The notes below the pieces were generated by a model. That model saw nothing but the letters and a program-made list of their open reading frames with translations, did no database searches and was not told the origin of the DNA. Positions 24,641 to 32,767 of a stretch of DNA of 64,000 bases are shown here, piece by piece. The position numbers and the translations under genes are program-made. The stretch covers positions 1,818,934 through 1,882,933 of the forward strand of contig JBKBLN010000001.1 in NCBI GenBank assembly GCA_046296415.1, read 5' to 3'. Source of the DNA: CAYNRA01 sp046296415 (lineage in GTDB: Bacteria > Bacteroidota > Bacteroidia > Cytophagales > Spirosomataceae). Position 1 is the first letter of the stretch. Every line of letters starts with the position of its first letter.

Positions 24641-26797
24641 ATGTTTACTATTCACGAACAAAAAATCCAGATGCCTGATGGTAAGATTATTACCTTGGAA
24701 ACAGGCAAGATGGCTCGTCAGGCAGACGGTGCTGTTTTATTGAAGCATGAAAACTTAATGTTGTTGGCTACCGTTGTGGCGGCTAAAAAACATAAAGAAG
24801 GTACTGATTTTTTACCCCTCTCGGTAGATTATCAAGAGAAATTTGCGAGTGCGGGCCGAATCCCAGGTAGTTTTCAGCGCCGGGAAGGCCGTTTATCGGA
24901 CAACGAAATTTTAATTTCTCGTCTTATTGACCGCGCCCTTCGCCCCATATTCCCTGAGGATTACCATGCAGACGTTCAAGTTATGGTGACTCTTTACTCA
25001 GCGGATTCCAATATTTTGCCCGATTCATTTGCCGCATTAGCTGCCTCTGCTGCGATTGCTGTATCCGATATTCCATTCAACGGTCCTATTTCTGAGGTTC
25101 GTGTGGCCCAAATCAACGGTTCATTCGTCATTAATCCTACCATTGAGCAATTGAAGTCAGCTCGCATCGACCTAATCGTCGCGGGTACTGCTGATAATAT
25201 TATCATGGTGGAAGGAGAAGGGGATGAATTCTCCGAAGTTGAAATGATCGAAGCGCTTCGCGTCGCTCATGAAGCCATCCGAGTGCAAGTTGCCGCCCAA
25301 AAAGAATTAGAGGCAAAAGTAGGGTCAACGACCAAGCGGGAATACAACCATGAAGTGCATGACACTGAATTGAAAGAACGGATGTACACCGAACTGTTTG
25401 ATAAAGCCTATGCGGTGGGTGCTGAGGGCAATGCCAATAAACATGTTCGGAGTGAGAAATACCAAGCCATCCTGGATGAGTTTGTGGCTGGACTACCCGA
25501 AGACCACACGTATTCAGAGGCCTTGATCAAAGCCTATTACGGTGAAATCAAATATGACACCTCACGTAAATTAGTTTTAGAGGAACGCAAGCGGTTGGAT
25601 GGTCGCCAATTAACCGAGATACGCCCCATTCAATGTGAAGTAGATTACTTGCCATCCGCTCATGGTTCTGCTTTGTTTACCCGGGGAGAAACTCAATCAC
25701 TTTCAACCACTACCTTGGGAACGAAATTGGATGAAATGTTGGTCGATCAAGCCATGTCATTGGGTTATTCCAAATTCTACCTCCATTATAATTTCCCAGG
25801 TTTCTCCACTGGAGAAGTAAAGCCGAACCGCGGGGCCAGCCGTCGCGAAATTGGTCATGGGAATTTAGCCATGCGGTCGTTGAAAAAAGTACTACCAGCT
25901 GAAGACACCAATCCTTATACCATTCGAATCGTCTCGGATATCTTGGAGTCCAATGGGTCATCTTCCATGGCAACTGTTTGTGCAGGTTGTTTATCCCTAA
26001 TGGATGCGGGTGTCTCTATCAAAGCGCCAGTATCCGGTATTGCCATGGGCCTAATCACCGATAATGAGTCTGGCAAATGGGCTGTTTTAAGTGATATCTT
26101 GGGTGATGAAGACCACCTAGGCGACATGGATTTTAAAGTGACAGGTACTTCACAAGGAATTGTGGCCTGCCAGATGGATATTAAAATCGGCGGTTTATCT
26201 TTCGAAATCCTGGAGCAAGCGCTCTTGCAAGCGAAGGAGGGTCGTCTTCATATCCTAGGAAAAATGGTCGAGGCATTGGATGCCCCACGTCCAGATTTGA
26301 AACCTCATGCTCCACGGGCTCATGTCATGATCATTGACCGTGAGTTTATTGGTGCAGTTATTGGACCTGGCGGAAAAATTGTTCAAGAAATCCAACGTGA
26401 GTCGGGTGCAACCATTACCATCGAGGAAAAAGACAACAAGGGGTATGTGTCCATTTTCGCCAAAGATGCCCACGCAATGGCCATGGCCAAAGGACGGATC
26501 AGCGGAATTGTAGCCATGCCGGAAGTCGACGAAGTGTATCCATCGGTTGTGAAATCCATTCAACCTTTTGGTGCTTTTGTTGAGTTCCTTCCAGGTAAAG
26601 AAGGTCTTCTTCATATCTCGGAGATCTCATGGGAAAGATTGCCTTCTATGGAGGGAGTACTTGAGGTCGGACAAAAATTGGATGTAAAACTGATTGAAAT
26701 TGACAAAAAATCGGGAAAATACCGTTTATCAAGAAAAGCCCTTCTTCCTCGTCCTCCGCGGCCTGAAAAACCCAAGGATGGAGAACAATCCGCTTGA
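24641..26797 (+). CDS. pnp: Polyribonucleotide nucleotidyltransferase (PNPase)
   Basis: A 718-residue phosphorolytic 3'-5' exoribonuclease. Two RNase PH domains (about 10-230 and 320-550) are visible, the first with GRIPGSFQRREGRLSDNEIL and RPIFP, the second with the catalytic stretch ending MDFKVTGTSQGI. They are followed by a KH domain (GPGGK near residue 570) and an S1 domain (PSVVKSIQPFGAFVEFLPGKEGLLHISEIS). Length is normal. It lies 130 bp after rpsO past a terminator, so it needs its own promoter or readthrough. Confidence 0.96.
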   Translation: MFTIHEQKIQMPDGKIITLETGKMARQADGAVLLKHENLMLLATVVAAKKHKEGTDFLPLSVDYQEKFASAGRIPGSFQRREGRLSDNEILISRLIDRALRPIFPEDYHADVQVMVTLYSADSNILPDSFAALAASAAIAVSDIPFNGPISEVRVAQINGSFVINPTIEQLKSARIDLIVAGTADNIIMVEGEGDEFSEVEMIEALRVAHEAIRVQVAAQKELEAKVGSTTKREYNHEVHDTELKERMYTELFDKAYAVGAEGNANKHVRSEKYQAILDEFVAGLPEDHTYSEALIKAYYGEIKYDTSRKLVLEERKRLDGRQLTEIRPIQCEVDYLPSAHGSALFTRGETQSLSTTTLGTKLDEMLVDQAMSLGYSKFYLHYNFPGFSTGEVKPNRGASRREIGHGNLAMRSLKKVLPAEDTNPYTIRIVSDILESNGSSSMATVCAGCLSLMDAGVSIKAPVSGIAMGLITDNESGKWAVLSDILGDEDHLGDMDFKVTGTSQGIVACQMDIKIGGLSFEILEQALLQAKEGRLHILGKMVEALDAPRPDLKPHAPRAHVMIIDREFIGAVIGPGGKIVQEIQRESGATITIEEKDNKGYVSIFAKDAHAMAMAKGRISGIVAMPEVDEVYPSVVKSIQPFGAFVEFLPGKEGLLHISEISWERLPSMEGVLEVGQKLDVKLIEIDKKSGKYRLSRKALLPRPPRPEKPKDGEQSA

Positions 26798-26845
26798 AAT
26801 TTTTGTTGACATAGTTACTAACGCAGCCAATTTGCATCAAACCGT

Positions 26846-27709
26846 ATGAGACAGCTTAAAATCAGTAAACAAATTACCAATCGGGAATCTCAATCCTTAG
26901 ATAAATATTTACAGGAGATTGGTAAGGTGGATTTGCTAACGCCGGATGAGGAAGTAATCCTTGCTCAAAAAATCCGCGAAGGAGATCAGCGGTCCTTGGA
27001 AAGGTTGACAAAAGCCAATCTTCGGTTCGTCGTTTCGGTGGCCAAACAATATCAAAACCAAGGTTTATCTCTTGGTGATCTGATCAATGAGGGTAATCTA
27101 GGCCTTATTAAAGCGGCACAACGTTTCGACGAAACCCGTGGATTTAAATTTATATCCTATGCGGTATGGTGGATTCGTCAATCCATCTTGCAAGCTTTGG
27201 CTGAACAATCTCGTATCGTTCGCCTTCCTTTAAACCGAGTAGGTTCATTGAATAAGATTTCCAAAACCTACTCTGAGCTTGAACAAAAATACGAACGTGA
27301 GCCATCCCCTGAGGAACTTGCTGAAGTATTGGAAATTACGGCCAATGAAGTAGTCGATACCATGAAAATCTCGGGTCGACACGTTTCCGTGGATGCACCA
27401 TTTGTTCAAGGCGAGGAAAACAGTTTGCTAGATGTACTAGAAAATGACATGGAAGAAAAACCGGACCAAGAGTTAATGAACGACTCTTTACGTCGGGAAG
27501 TTCTTCGTGCCCTAGACACGCTAACACCTCGAGAAAAAGAAGTGATTATGTTCTATTTCGGTCTAAATGGCACTCAAGCCATGACACTGGAAGAGATCGG
27601 AGAGCAGTTTAATTTAACTCGAGAGCGCGTTCGACAAATCAAAGAAAAAGCCATTCGTCGGTTACGTCAAACCAATCGGAGTAAAGCCTTGATCGCTTAT
27701 TTAGGTTAA
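26846..27709 (+). CDS. rpoD: Primary sigma factor (RpoD, Bacteroidota short form)
   Basis: A 287-residue sigma-70 with no long N-terminal acidic region, the usual size in Bacteroidota. Region 1.2 is SLDKYLQEIGKVDLLTPDEE; region 2 has GNLGLIKAAQRFDETRGFKF and YAVWWIRQSI; region 3 follows; region 4 ends in the HTH TLEEIGEQFNLTRERVRQI. This is the housekeeping factor that reads the TTG / TAnnTTTG promoters seen across this window. TTGACA at about 26807 upstream is a possible -33 element. A hairpin terminator follows 5 bp after the stop. Confidence 0.95.
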   Translation: MRQLKISKQITNRESQSLDKYLQEIGKVDLLTPDEEVILAQKIREGDQRSLERLTKANLRFVVSVAKQYQNQGLSLGDLINEGNLGLIKAAQRFDETRGFKFISYAVWWIRQSILQALAEQSRIVRLPLNRVGSLNKISKTYSELEQKYEREPSPEELAEVLEITANEVVDTMKISGRHVSVDAPFVQGEENSLLDVLENDMEEKPDQELMNDSLRREVLRALDTLTPREKEVIMFYFGLNGTQAMTLEEIGEQFNLTRERVRQIKEKAIRRLRQTNRSKALIAYLG

Positions 27710-27714
27710 CATGA

Positions 27715-27740
27715 AAAGAGACACTGAAAAGTGTCTCTTT
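27715..27740 (+). terminator. Terminator between rpoD and menD
   Basis: Perfect 11-bp hairpin aaagagacact / agtgtctcttt around GAAA. It lies inside the longest open frame of menD, which supports the menD start at 27753. Confidence 0.82.
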
Positions 27741-27752
27741 GCTTTCCACGCT

Positions 27753-29438
27753 ATGCCAATACCGAATCACATTCTTGCCATCCCACCCATTTGCGCAGCT
27801 TTGGGGGTGCGATATGCCGTGACCAGCCCCGGTTCCCGATCAGCCGCCTTGACGATATCCTTTGCTGAGTTTCCTGATATTCAAACGCTTAGTACACGGG
27901 ATGAGCGTGTGGCCGGTTATATGGCCCTTGGTTTAGCTCAAATGTCGAAAACACCTGTAGTGCTTATTTGTACCTCAGGTACAGCTGCCTTGAATTTAGC
28001 ACCAGCCATCGCTGAAGCTTACTTTCTTCAAGTTCCGTTGCTTGTTTTAACTGCTGATCGACCTCAAGAATGGATACACCAATACGATGGACAAACCATT
28101 TTTCAAGATCAACTGTTTGGTCGGCATGTTAAAAAATCGTATCAATGGTTGCCTGAAATTTCCCAAGAGCAATCTTGGTTTTCTCACCGAACCCTTTCTG
28201 AGTCCATTTGGTTAACCCAAACCTCTCCCGCAGGTCCTGTACATGTCAATGTGCCGATTCGCGAGCCATTTTATCCCGAGCCCTCCGATTATCCGTTGGC
28301 GTTCCCTTCCATCTCTCCAATTTTTGCCCAACAGGTTCAGCAGGTAGTCGCCACTGATTTTTGGTCACCTTGGTTGGATGCGATGTGGAAATCAAACCGA
28401 CCTTTGTGGGTAGCTGGACAACAAGATAATTTTAAGTTTTCCAAGGCATTGGCTGAACTTGGAAACTACATCCCCGTCGTTGGAGATTGCATCAGTCAGC
28501 TCGAAATAGCAAGTTCATTGCATTTTCAGGATGCCTGGAGTTCTTTTTTAACGACACAGGATGCACCTGATTGGTTTATTTCATCTGATAAGTCCATTTT
28601 ATCCAAACCTCTGAAGACCTTTTTGCGAAATTGTTCGGCAGACTACCATATTCATGTTCAAATGAGCGATCAGTGGGTCGATCCTTTTCAATCCTTGAAG
28701 GAATGGTTGGCCATTGACCCTGTAGTTGTGGTTGAACGAATCCTTGATAAAATTAAAAAAGAGGGGGTACCTGAACAATGGACGAACTATAAAAAGCGAT
28801 TTGACGATTTAGAGGCCAAGGTGTCTCAGTTTTTTTTGAGTTATTCTTCCTGGGGTAATACAGACGCTTCCTTCGTACAGGAATTTTTAAGGCAATGTTC
28901 TGCTGATGTCATTTTGCACGGGGGTAACAGCATGCCCATCCGATACCTTAATTTATTCTATGGTAGCAGTGAGGGGCCTAAGGTATATTGCAATCGGGGC
29001 ACGAGTGGGATCGATGGCAGCCTTTCCACAGCAGTTGGCTCAGCCATTGCAGACCCCACCCACCAGCACATTGCGCTTGTTGGAGATGTAAGTTTTTGGT
29101 ATGATTCGAATGCCCTATGGCAAAATCAGCTGCCATCCAATTTGAAAGTGGTGCTGCTGAATAATCGGGGAGGTAATATTTTTCAAATGATTCCTGGACC
29201 GGTGTCACAACCCTCCTTTAAAACATTCTTTCAAACGGAGCAATCTTTAACCGCTGAGGGACTGAGCGCATCGTTCGGGTTTGCCTACAAAGGACAGTCT
29301 AGAGCTGAGATTAGTCCATTTGATTGGAACGAGTTTTGGAAATGCGATCACTTTCTGGTATGGGAAATCTTTACTGATCCGTCTGAAAATCAACGAGTTA
29401 TGAAAAAATGGCGGGAGGATCTAGCGGCACAAGGTTGA
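27753..29438 (+). CDS. menD: SEPHCHC synthase (menaquinone biosynthesis)
   Basis: A 561-residue thiamine-diphosphate enzyme that condenses 2-oxoglutarate with isochorismate, the first committed menaquinone step. The N-terminal domain has VTSPGSRSAALTISFAE, RDERVAGYMALGLAQ (cofactor Glu) and VLICTSGTAALNLAPAIAEA. The C-terminal cofactor domain has GTSGIDGSLSTAVG and the GDVSFWYD ... NNRGGNIF metal/ThDP motif. The frame is open from 27711, but those codons form the rpoD terminator hairpin, so MPIPNHILA is taken as the start. The 3' end overlaps the convergent TPR lipoprotein gene by 18 bp. Partner menC is at 3027-4121. Confidence 0.93.
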   Translation: MPIPNHILAIPPICAALGVRYAVTSPGSRSAALTISFAEFPDIQTLSTRDERVAGYMALGLAQMSKTPVVLICTSGTAALNLAPAIAEAYFLQVPLLVLTADRPQEWIHQYDGQTIFQDQLFGRHVKKSYQWLPEISQEQSWFSHRTLSESIWLTQTSPAGPVHVNVPIREPFYPEPSDYPLAFPSISPIFAQQVQQVVATDFWSPWLDAMWKSNRPLWVAGQQDNFKFSKALAELGNYIPVVGDCISQLEIASSLHFQDAWSSFLTTQDAPDWFISSDKSILSKPLKTFLRNCSADYHIHVQMSDQWVDPFQSLKEWLAIDPVVVVERILDKIKKEGVPEQWTNYKKRFDDLEAKVSQFFLSYSSWGNTDASFVQEFLRQCSADVILHGGNSMPIRYLNLFYGSSEGPKVYCNRGTSGIDGSLSTAVGSAIADPTHQHIALVGDVSFWYDSNALWQNQLPSNLKVVLLNNRGGNIFQMIPGPVSQPSFKTFFQTEQSLTAEGLSASFGFAYKGQSRAEISPFDWNEFWKCDHFLVWEIFTDPSENQRVMKKWREDLAAQG

Positions 29439-30425
29439 CCATTGGTCTTTAAGCTGAAACCCTTTGGAAAAGTATTGGCATGACCTAGCCAGGTTCCCTT
29501 TCTTTTCCTCGGCTTTTCCTAACCAATAATATATTAACTCGGTGCCGGGATCAATCTTTTCCGCTTTTTCGAAGAATAGTAAGGCCTCTGGCGTACGGTT
29601 TTCAGATAAAGCACGAACGCCTTGTAATCGTAACCAATAAGGATTTGAGTCTTGTTCCAATTTGGATGCTTTTTCAAATGCCTTTTCTGATTCTTCCCGA
29701 TTTTCAAGTAAAAAACCATGGTAGGCGTGGTTTGTCCAAAACATGGCCTCTTTTGGGTCAAGCTGGGTAGCTTTGGCAGAATGAGAAAAAGCTTGATCCC
29801 ACTTTTTTTCAAGTGCAAATACAACACTTAGATTGTGATGGGCCATAGCAAAATTGGGATCCAACTGGATTGCCTTTTCAAAATAACGCTTGGCTTCAGG
29901 GTATTTTTTGTCTTGAAAATAAACAAATCCCATATCTGTAGCTAATTCAGGCATTCGGGGTGCTTGTTGCTCAGCTTTTGAAAACCAGGTGATGGCTTGG
30001 TCCGATTTATTCAGTCCGGCTGCATTTTTTCCTTGAATGTATTGATACAACAAAGAGTCTTGGTACGTTGAGGGTAAAGGCTCCAAATAATTTTGACTTT
30101 TTTGGTATTGCCCAAGTCGACTCAAAAAACCTGCATATTGTAAACGAGCCAACTCAAACGATGGGTCAAGTTCCAAAGCCTTGGCAAAGTCGGCGTCGGC
30201 TGCGTCGAGTTTTCCCATTTTCTCCCGTAAAATTCCTCGATTGAGGTAGGCATCCGCAAAATCAGGAATTTTTTCAATGGCCTCCGAATAAAAACCATCC
30301 GCTTTTTCGAAATCATTTTTACTTACATGGTAATTGGCGCGCTTAAAAAACTCGGCTGCCTCTTGTTTTCCGCTGGATTGGCAGGCCAGTACCCCTAGAA
30401 TGAAAAATAAAATGGAATATTTCAT
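29421..30425 (-). CDS. TPR lipoprotein
   Basis: A 334-residue lipoprotein: ILFFILGVLACQ is a lipobox with Cys15 as the acylated residue. The rest is about eight tetratricopeptide repeats, such as ADAYLNRGILREKMGKLDAA and AMAHHNLSVVFALEKKWDQA, making a superhelical protein-binding surface, probably facing the periplasm. A role in envelope complexes is likely but the partner is unknown. Tail-to-tail overlap with menD. Confidence 0.82.
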   Translation of the reverse strand: MKYSILFFILGVLACQSSGKQEAAEFFKRANYHVSKNDFEKADGFYSEAIEKIPDFADAYLNRGILREKMGKLDAADADFAKALELDPSFELARLQYAGFLSRLGQYQKSQNYLEPLPSTYQDSLLYQYIQGKNAAGLNKSDQAITWFSKAEQQAPRMPELATDMGFVYFQDKKYPEAKRYFEKAIQLDPNFAMAHHNLSVVFALEKKWDQAFSHSAKATQLDPKEAMFWTNHAYHGFLLENREESEKAFEKASKLEQDSNPYWLRLQGVRALSENRTPEALLFFEKAEKIDPGTELIYYWLGKAEEKKGNLARSCQYFSKGFQLKDQWSTLCR

Positions 30426-30508
30426 GGAAAAATTGCAATATTAAAAGCTTAGTTGCGTTGTTTTGCTGTAAAAAGTCATAAATTTGCCCAAAATATCAAC
30501 AACGTAAC

Positions 30509-30751
30509 ATGAGACTTGTTAAAGAAATTCAAAACGATTTTTGTAAGACCACTGTTTACTCCTTCAACAATAAATTTATCATCAAATTTGAGGCTGGAAA
30601 CTACGAACAAACTTTTAAAGTAAGTGAACTTGATATTTCGAGTGTTGATGAAATCGAGGAAATGTTGGGGGATACCTTTTACAAACGAGTCATGGACCGT
30701 TTCCAAATGATGCACGAAGACTTTGAATCGGTCATCGATATGGTTGACTAA
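30509..30751 (+). CDS. Conserved small protein, unknown function
   Basis: An 80-residue acidic cytoplasmic protein. It has no recognisable catalytic motif; the pattern TTVYSFNNKFIIKFEAGNYEQTFKVSELD suggests three or four strands followed by C-terminal helices (VDEIEEMLGDTFYKRVMDRF). It has its own small transcription unit, ending in a strong terminator that directly follows the stop, which together with normal codon use supports a real gene. I recognise it only as a Bacteroidota-type small hypothetical. Confidence 0.7.
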   Translation: MRLVKEIQNDFCKTTVYSFNNKFIIKFEAGNYEQTFKVSELDISSVDEIEEMLGDTFYKRVMDRFQMMHEDFESVIDMVD

Positions 30752-30788
30752 AAAAAAGTCCGGTTCGATTTCGAACCGGACTTTTTTT
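30751..30788. terminator. Strong bidirectional terminator
   Basis: An 18-bp perfect inverted repeat (aaaaaaagtccggttcga and its complement around TT). A and T tracts on both sides let it end the 80-residue gene on the plus strand and the M61 peptidase gene on the minus strand; it touches both stop codons. Confidence 0.92.
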
Positions 30789-32599
30789 TATAAATGCATT
30801 AATCTTTTGTATACCTTTTCTTGATCGGGTGTTACTTTTTCCGTGCGTTGCATGGTGTAATTCACCGATTTATCTTGGGTCAAAACGACATCATAGGTCA
30901 TTTTAACGCCGGCGCGCTGGAGTTCCACTTTCAAAATATCCCCGGCCTTTTTTCCAGCTAGGGCATCGGTCATTGAAGTGAAATCAGTACCATTTATTTT
31001 CAGTAGTTGGTCGTTTACATTGATTCCTGCTAAGTAGGCAGGGGAATCTCGGTCCACTCGGCTCACGGTTTTTCCTCGAGTTGCTACTCCAAAGGCCACC
31101 TGATTTTTGCCTTGATTTTGATCCATTAATTTCACACCGGCATGGGCAAAGAATTCATTGTATGGAATGATGTCTGTTCCATATACATAACGAGTGAAGA
31201 AATTCTTCATGCTTTTTCCTGCAATGGTTTCTACTGCTTTTTGAAACTCGTCTTCAGAAAACCCTCGTTTGGCTTCTACATAATAGGTTTTCCATAGGTA
31301 TTTGAATACATCGTCCAAGGATTTTTCCCCTCGGGTTGCTCCCAAAATTTCGAGGTTTAACAACAAACCTAAAACACCACCTTTGGTATAGTAGGACACC
31401 GTGGTATTATTCGAATTTTCATTTGGGCGATAATATTTAATCCAAGCATCCCAACTTGACTCAGCGACCGACTGAATGCGTTGCCCGGGTTGGTTTTCAA
31501 TTTGATTGATGGACGAAATTAAATCATCCCCAAATTCTTTCTCACTGATTATGTTGGATCTTCTCAAAATATCATTTTGATAAAACGAAGTAAAACCTTC
31601 AGATACCCATAAGAGCGTAGTGTAATTTTCGGTATCATAATTAAAGGGTCCTAGTTCGATGGGCCGAATGCGTTTGACATTCCATAAATGGAAATACTCG
31701 TGTGCAATTAAACTAAAGAATCGCTTGGTAGAGGTTGGGTTCTGGTAGACATTCGGAGATGTTTGACAGGTGGTGGAAAACAAATGCTCCAATCCGCCGC
31801 CAATTCCGGGTAGGTGATGTACAATGAATAAATACCGATCGCATGGATGTTCTCCGACGACGGATTTGGCACCTTCGACCACCGCTTTGTATTTTTTTAT
31901 CAAATCTTCTTTGTCATATACCAACGGTTCCAAAGAATACATGGCGATTTCGTGTGGAATACCCATTGCCTCAAACGGAATCACCACATGATTACCGATT
32001 TCGATAGGGCTATCCACCAATAAGTCATAATCAGGAACCTCATAGTGCCACTTTCCAATGGATTTCATGGCAGTGGACACCGTCGACCATTTTTCATACG
32101 GCTTGATACGAACCTCCATAGGTGTATTCACCAGTTGTGGGACATAAACAAAAACACTGGCTCCATTAACATATCCATGGCTATCATCAATGAAGGAGGT
32201 CCTTACAGATAATTCAAATGCATAGACATCGTACTCAATAACGACCTCATTTGATCCTTGTAAGGCTATTTGCCATGTATTTTTATTGGTTTTCCGTACG
32301 GGTAATACTCTCGTTCCTGATTTAGCCGTGAGTTGATCGACATTCTTAGCAAATTCCCGAACCAAGTAGGAACCAGGTGTCCAAACTGGCATCTTGAGAG
32401 TCAGTTGCTCTTTGTTTGGTAATAAAGCTGAGTTTTGAAGGTTTCGGACGGTCATCCGAACATGAAAATAATGGGTTTGAGGTTGGGGCATGCTTAGCTC
32501 GTAGGTCGTTTGGTAGTTTTGAGCCCAGCTAAGAGAAACTGTGGAGAACACACACAACCAAGTGAGTACCCAGTGCCAAGTTCGTTTTGGTGTCAACAT
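30788..32599 (-). CDS. M61-family aminopeptidase with PDZ domain
   Basis: A 603-residue periplasmic metallopeptidase of the glycyl aminopeptidase (M61) family. The signal peptide ends LCVFSTVSLSWAQ, followed by an N-terminal beta domain (YELSMPQPQTHYFHVRMTV). The zinc site is HEYFHLWNVKRI near residue 305, with the downstream Glu in LLWVSEGFTSFY. A C-terminal PDZ domain (about 490-570) has RVDRDSPAYLAGINVNDQLL and KINGTDF. All active-site residues are present. It likely trims N-terminal Gly/Ala from peptides. Confidence 0.9.
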   Translation of the reverse strand: MLTPKRTWHWVLTWLCVFSTVSLSWAQNYQTTYELSMPQPQTHYFHVRMTVRNLQNSALLPNKEQLTLKMPVWTPGSYLVREFAKNVDQLTAKSGTRVLPVRKTNKNTWQIALQGSNEVVIEYDVYAFELSVRTSFIDDSHGYVNGASVFVYVPQLVNTPMEVRIKPYEKWSTVSTAMKSIGKWHYEVPDYDLLVDSPIEIGNHVVIPFEAMGIPHEIAMYSLEPLVYDKEDLIKKYKAVVEGAKSVVGEHPCDRYLFIVHHLPGIGGGLEHLFSTTCQTSPNVYQNPTSTKRFFSLIAHEYFHLWNVKRIRPIELGPFNYDTENYTTLLWVSEGFTSFYQNDILRRSNIISEKEFGDDLISSINQIENQPGQRIQSVAESSWDAWIKYYRPNENSNNTTVSYYTKGGVLGLLLNLEILGATRGEKSLDDVFKYLWKTYYVEAKRGFSEDEFQKAVETIAGKSMKNFFTRYVYGTDIIPYNEFFAHAGVKLMDQNQGKNQVAFGVATRGKTVSRVDRDSPAYLAGINVNDQLLKINGTDFTSMTDALAGKKAGDILKVELQRAGVKMTYDVVLTQDKSVNYTMQRTEKVTPDQEKVYKRLMHL

Positions 32600-32737
32600 G
32601 TGATGAACAATTATTTCGGTAAGAAATCGTTAAAAAACGTAAACTACAAAGGGTGAAGGGAAATAAAAAATCTACATTCCGTAATTTCGACATCTGGAAC
32701 GGATATGAATTTCATTTTCCCTCGTGGTTACTTTGTT

Positions 32738-32745
32738 TATCTTTG
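32738..32745 (+). promoter_or_regulatory. Candidate -7 box for the TPR/barrel operon
   Basis: TATCTTTG matches TAnnTTTG, 22 bp before the chosen ATG at 32768. It lies downstream of the first possible ATG of the open frame (32705), so it also informs the start choice. Confidence 0.55.
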
Positions 32746-32767
32746 TCAAAAAGCAAATCAATTCGAC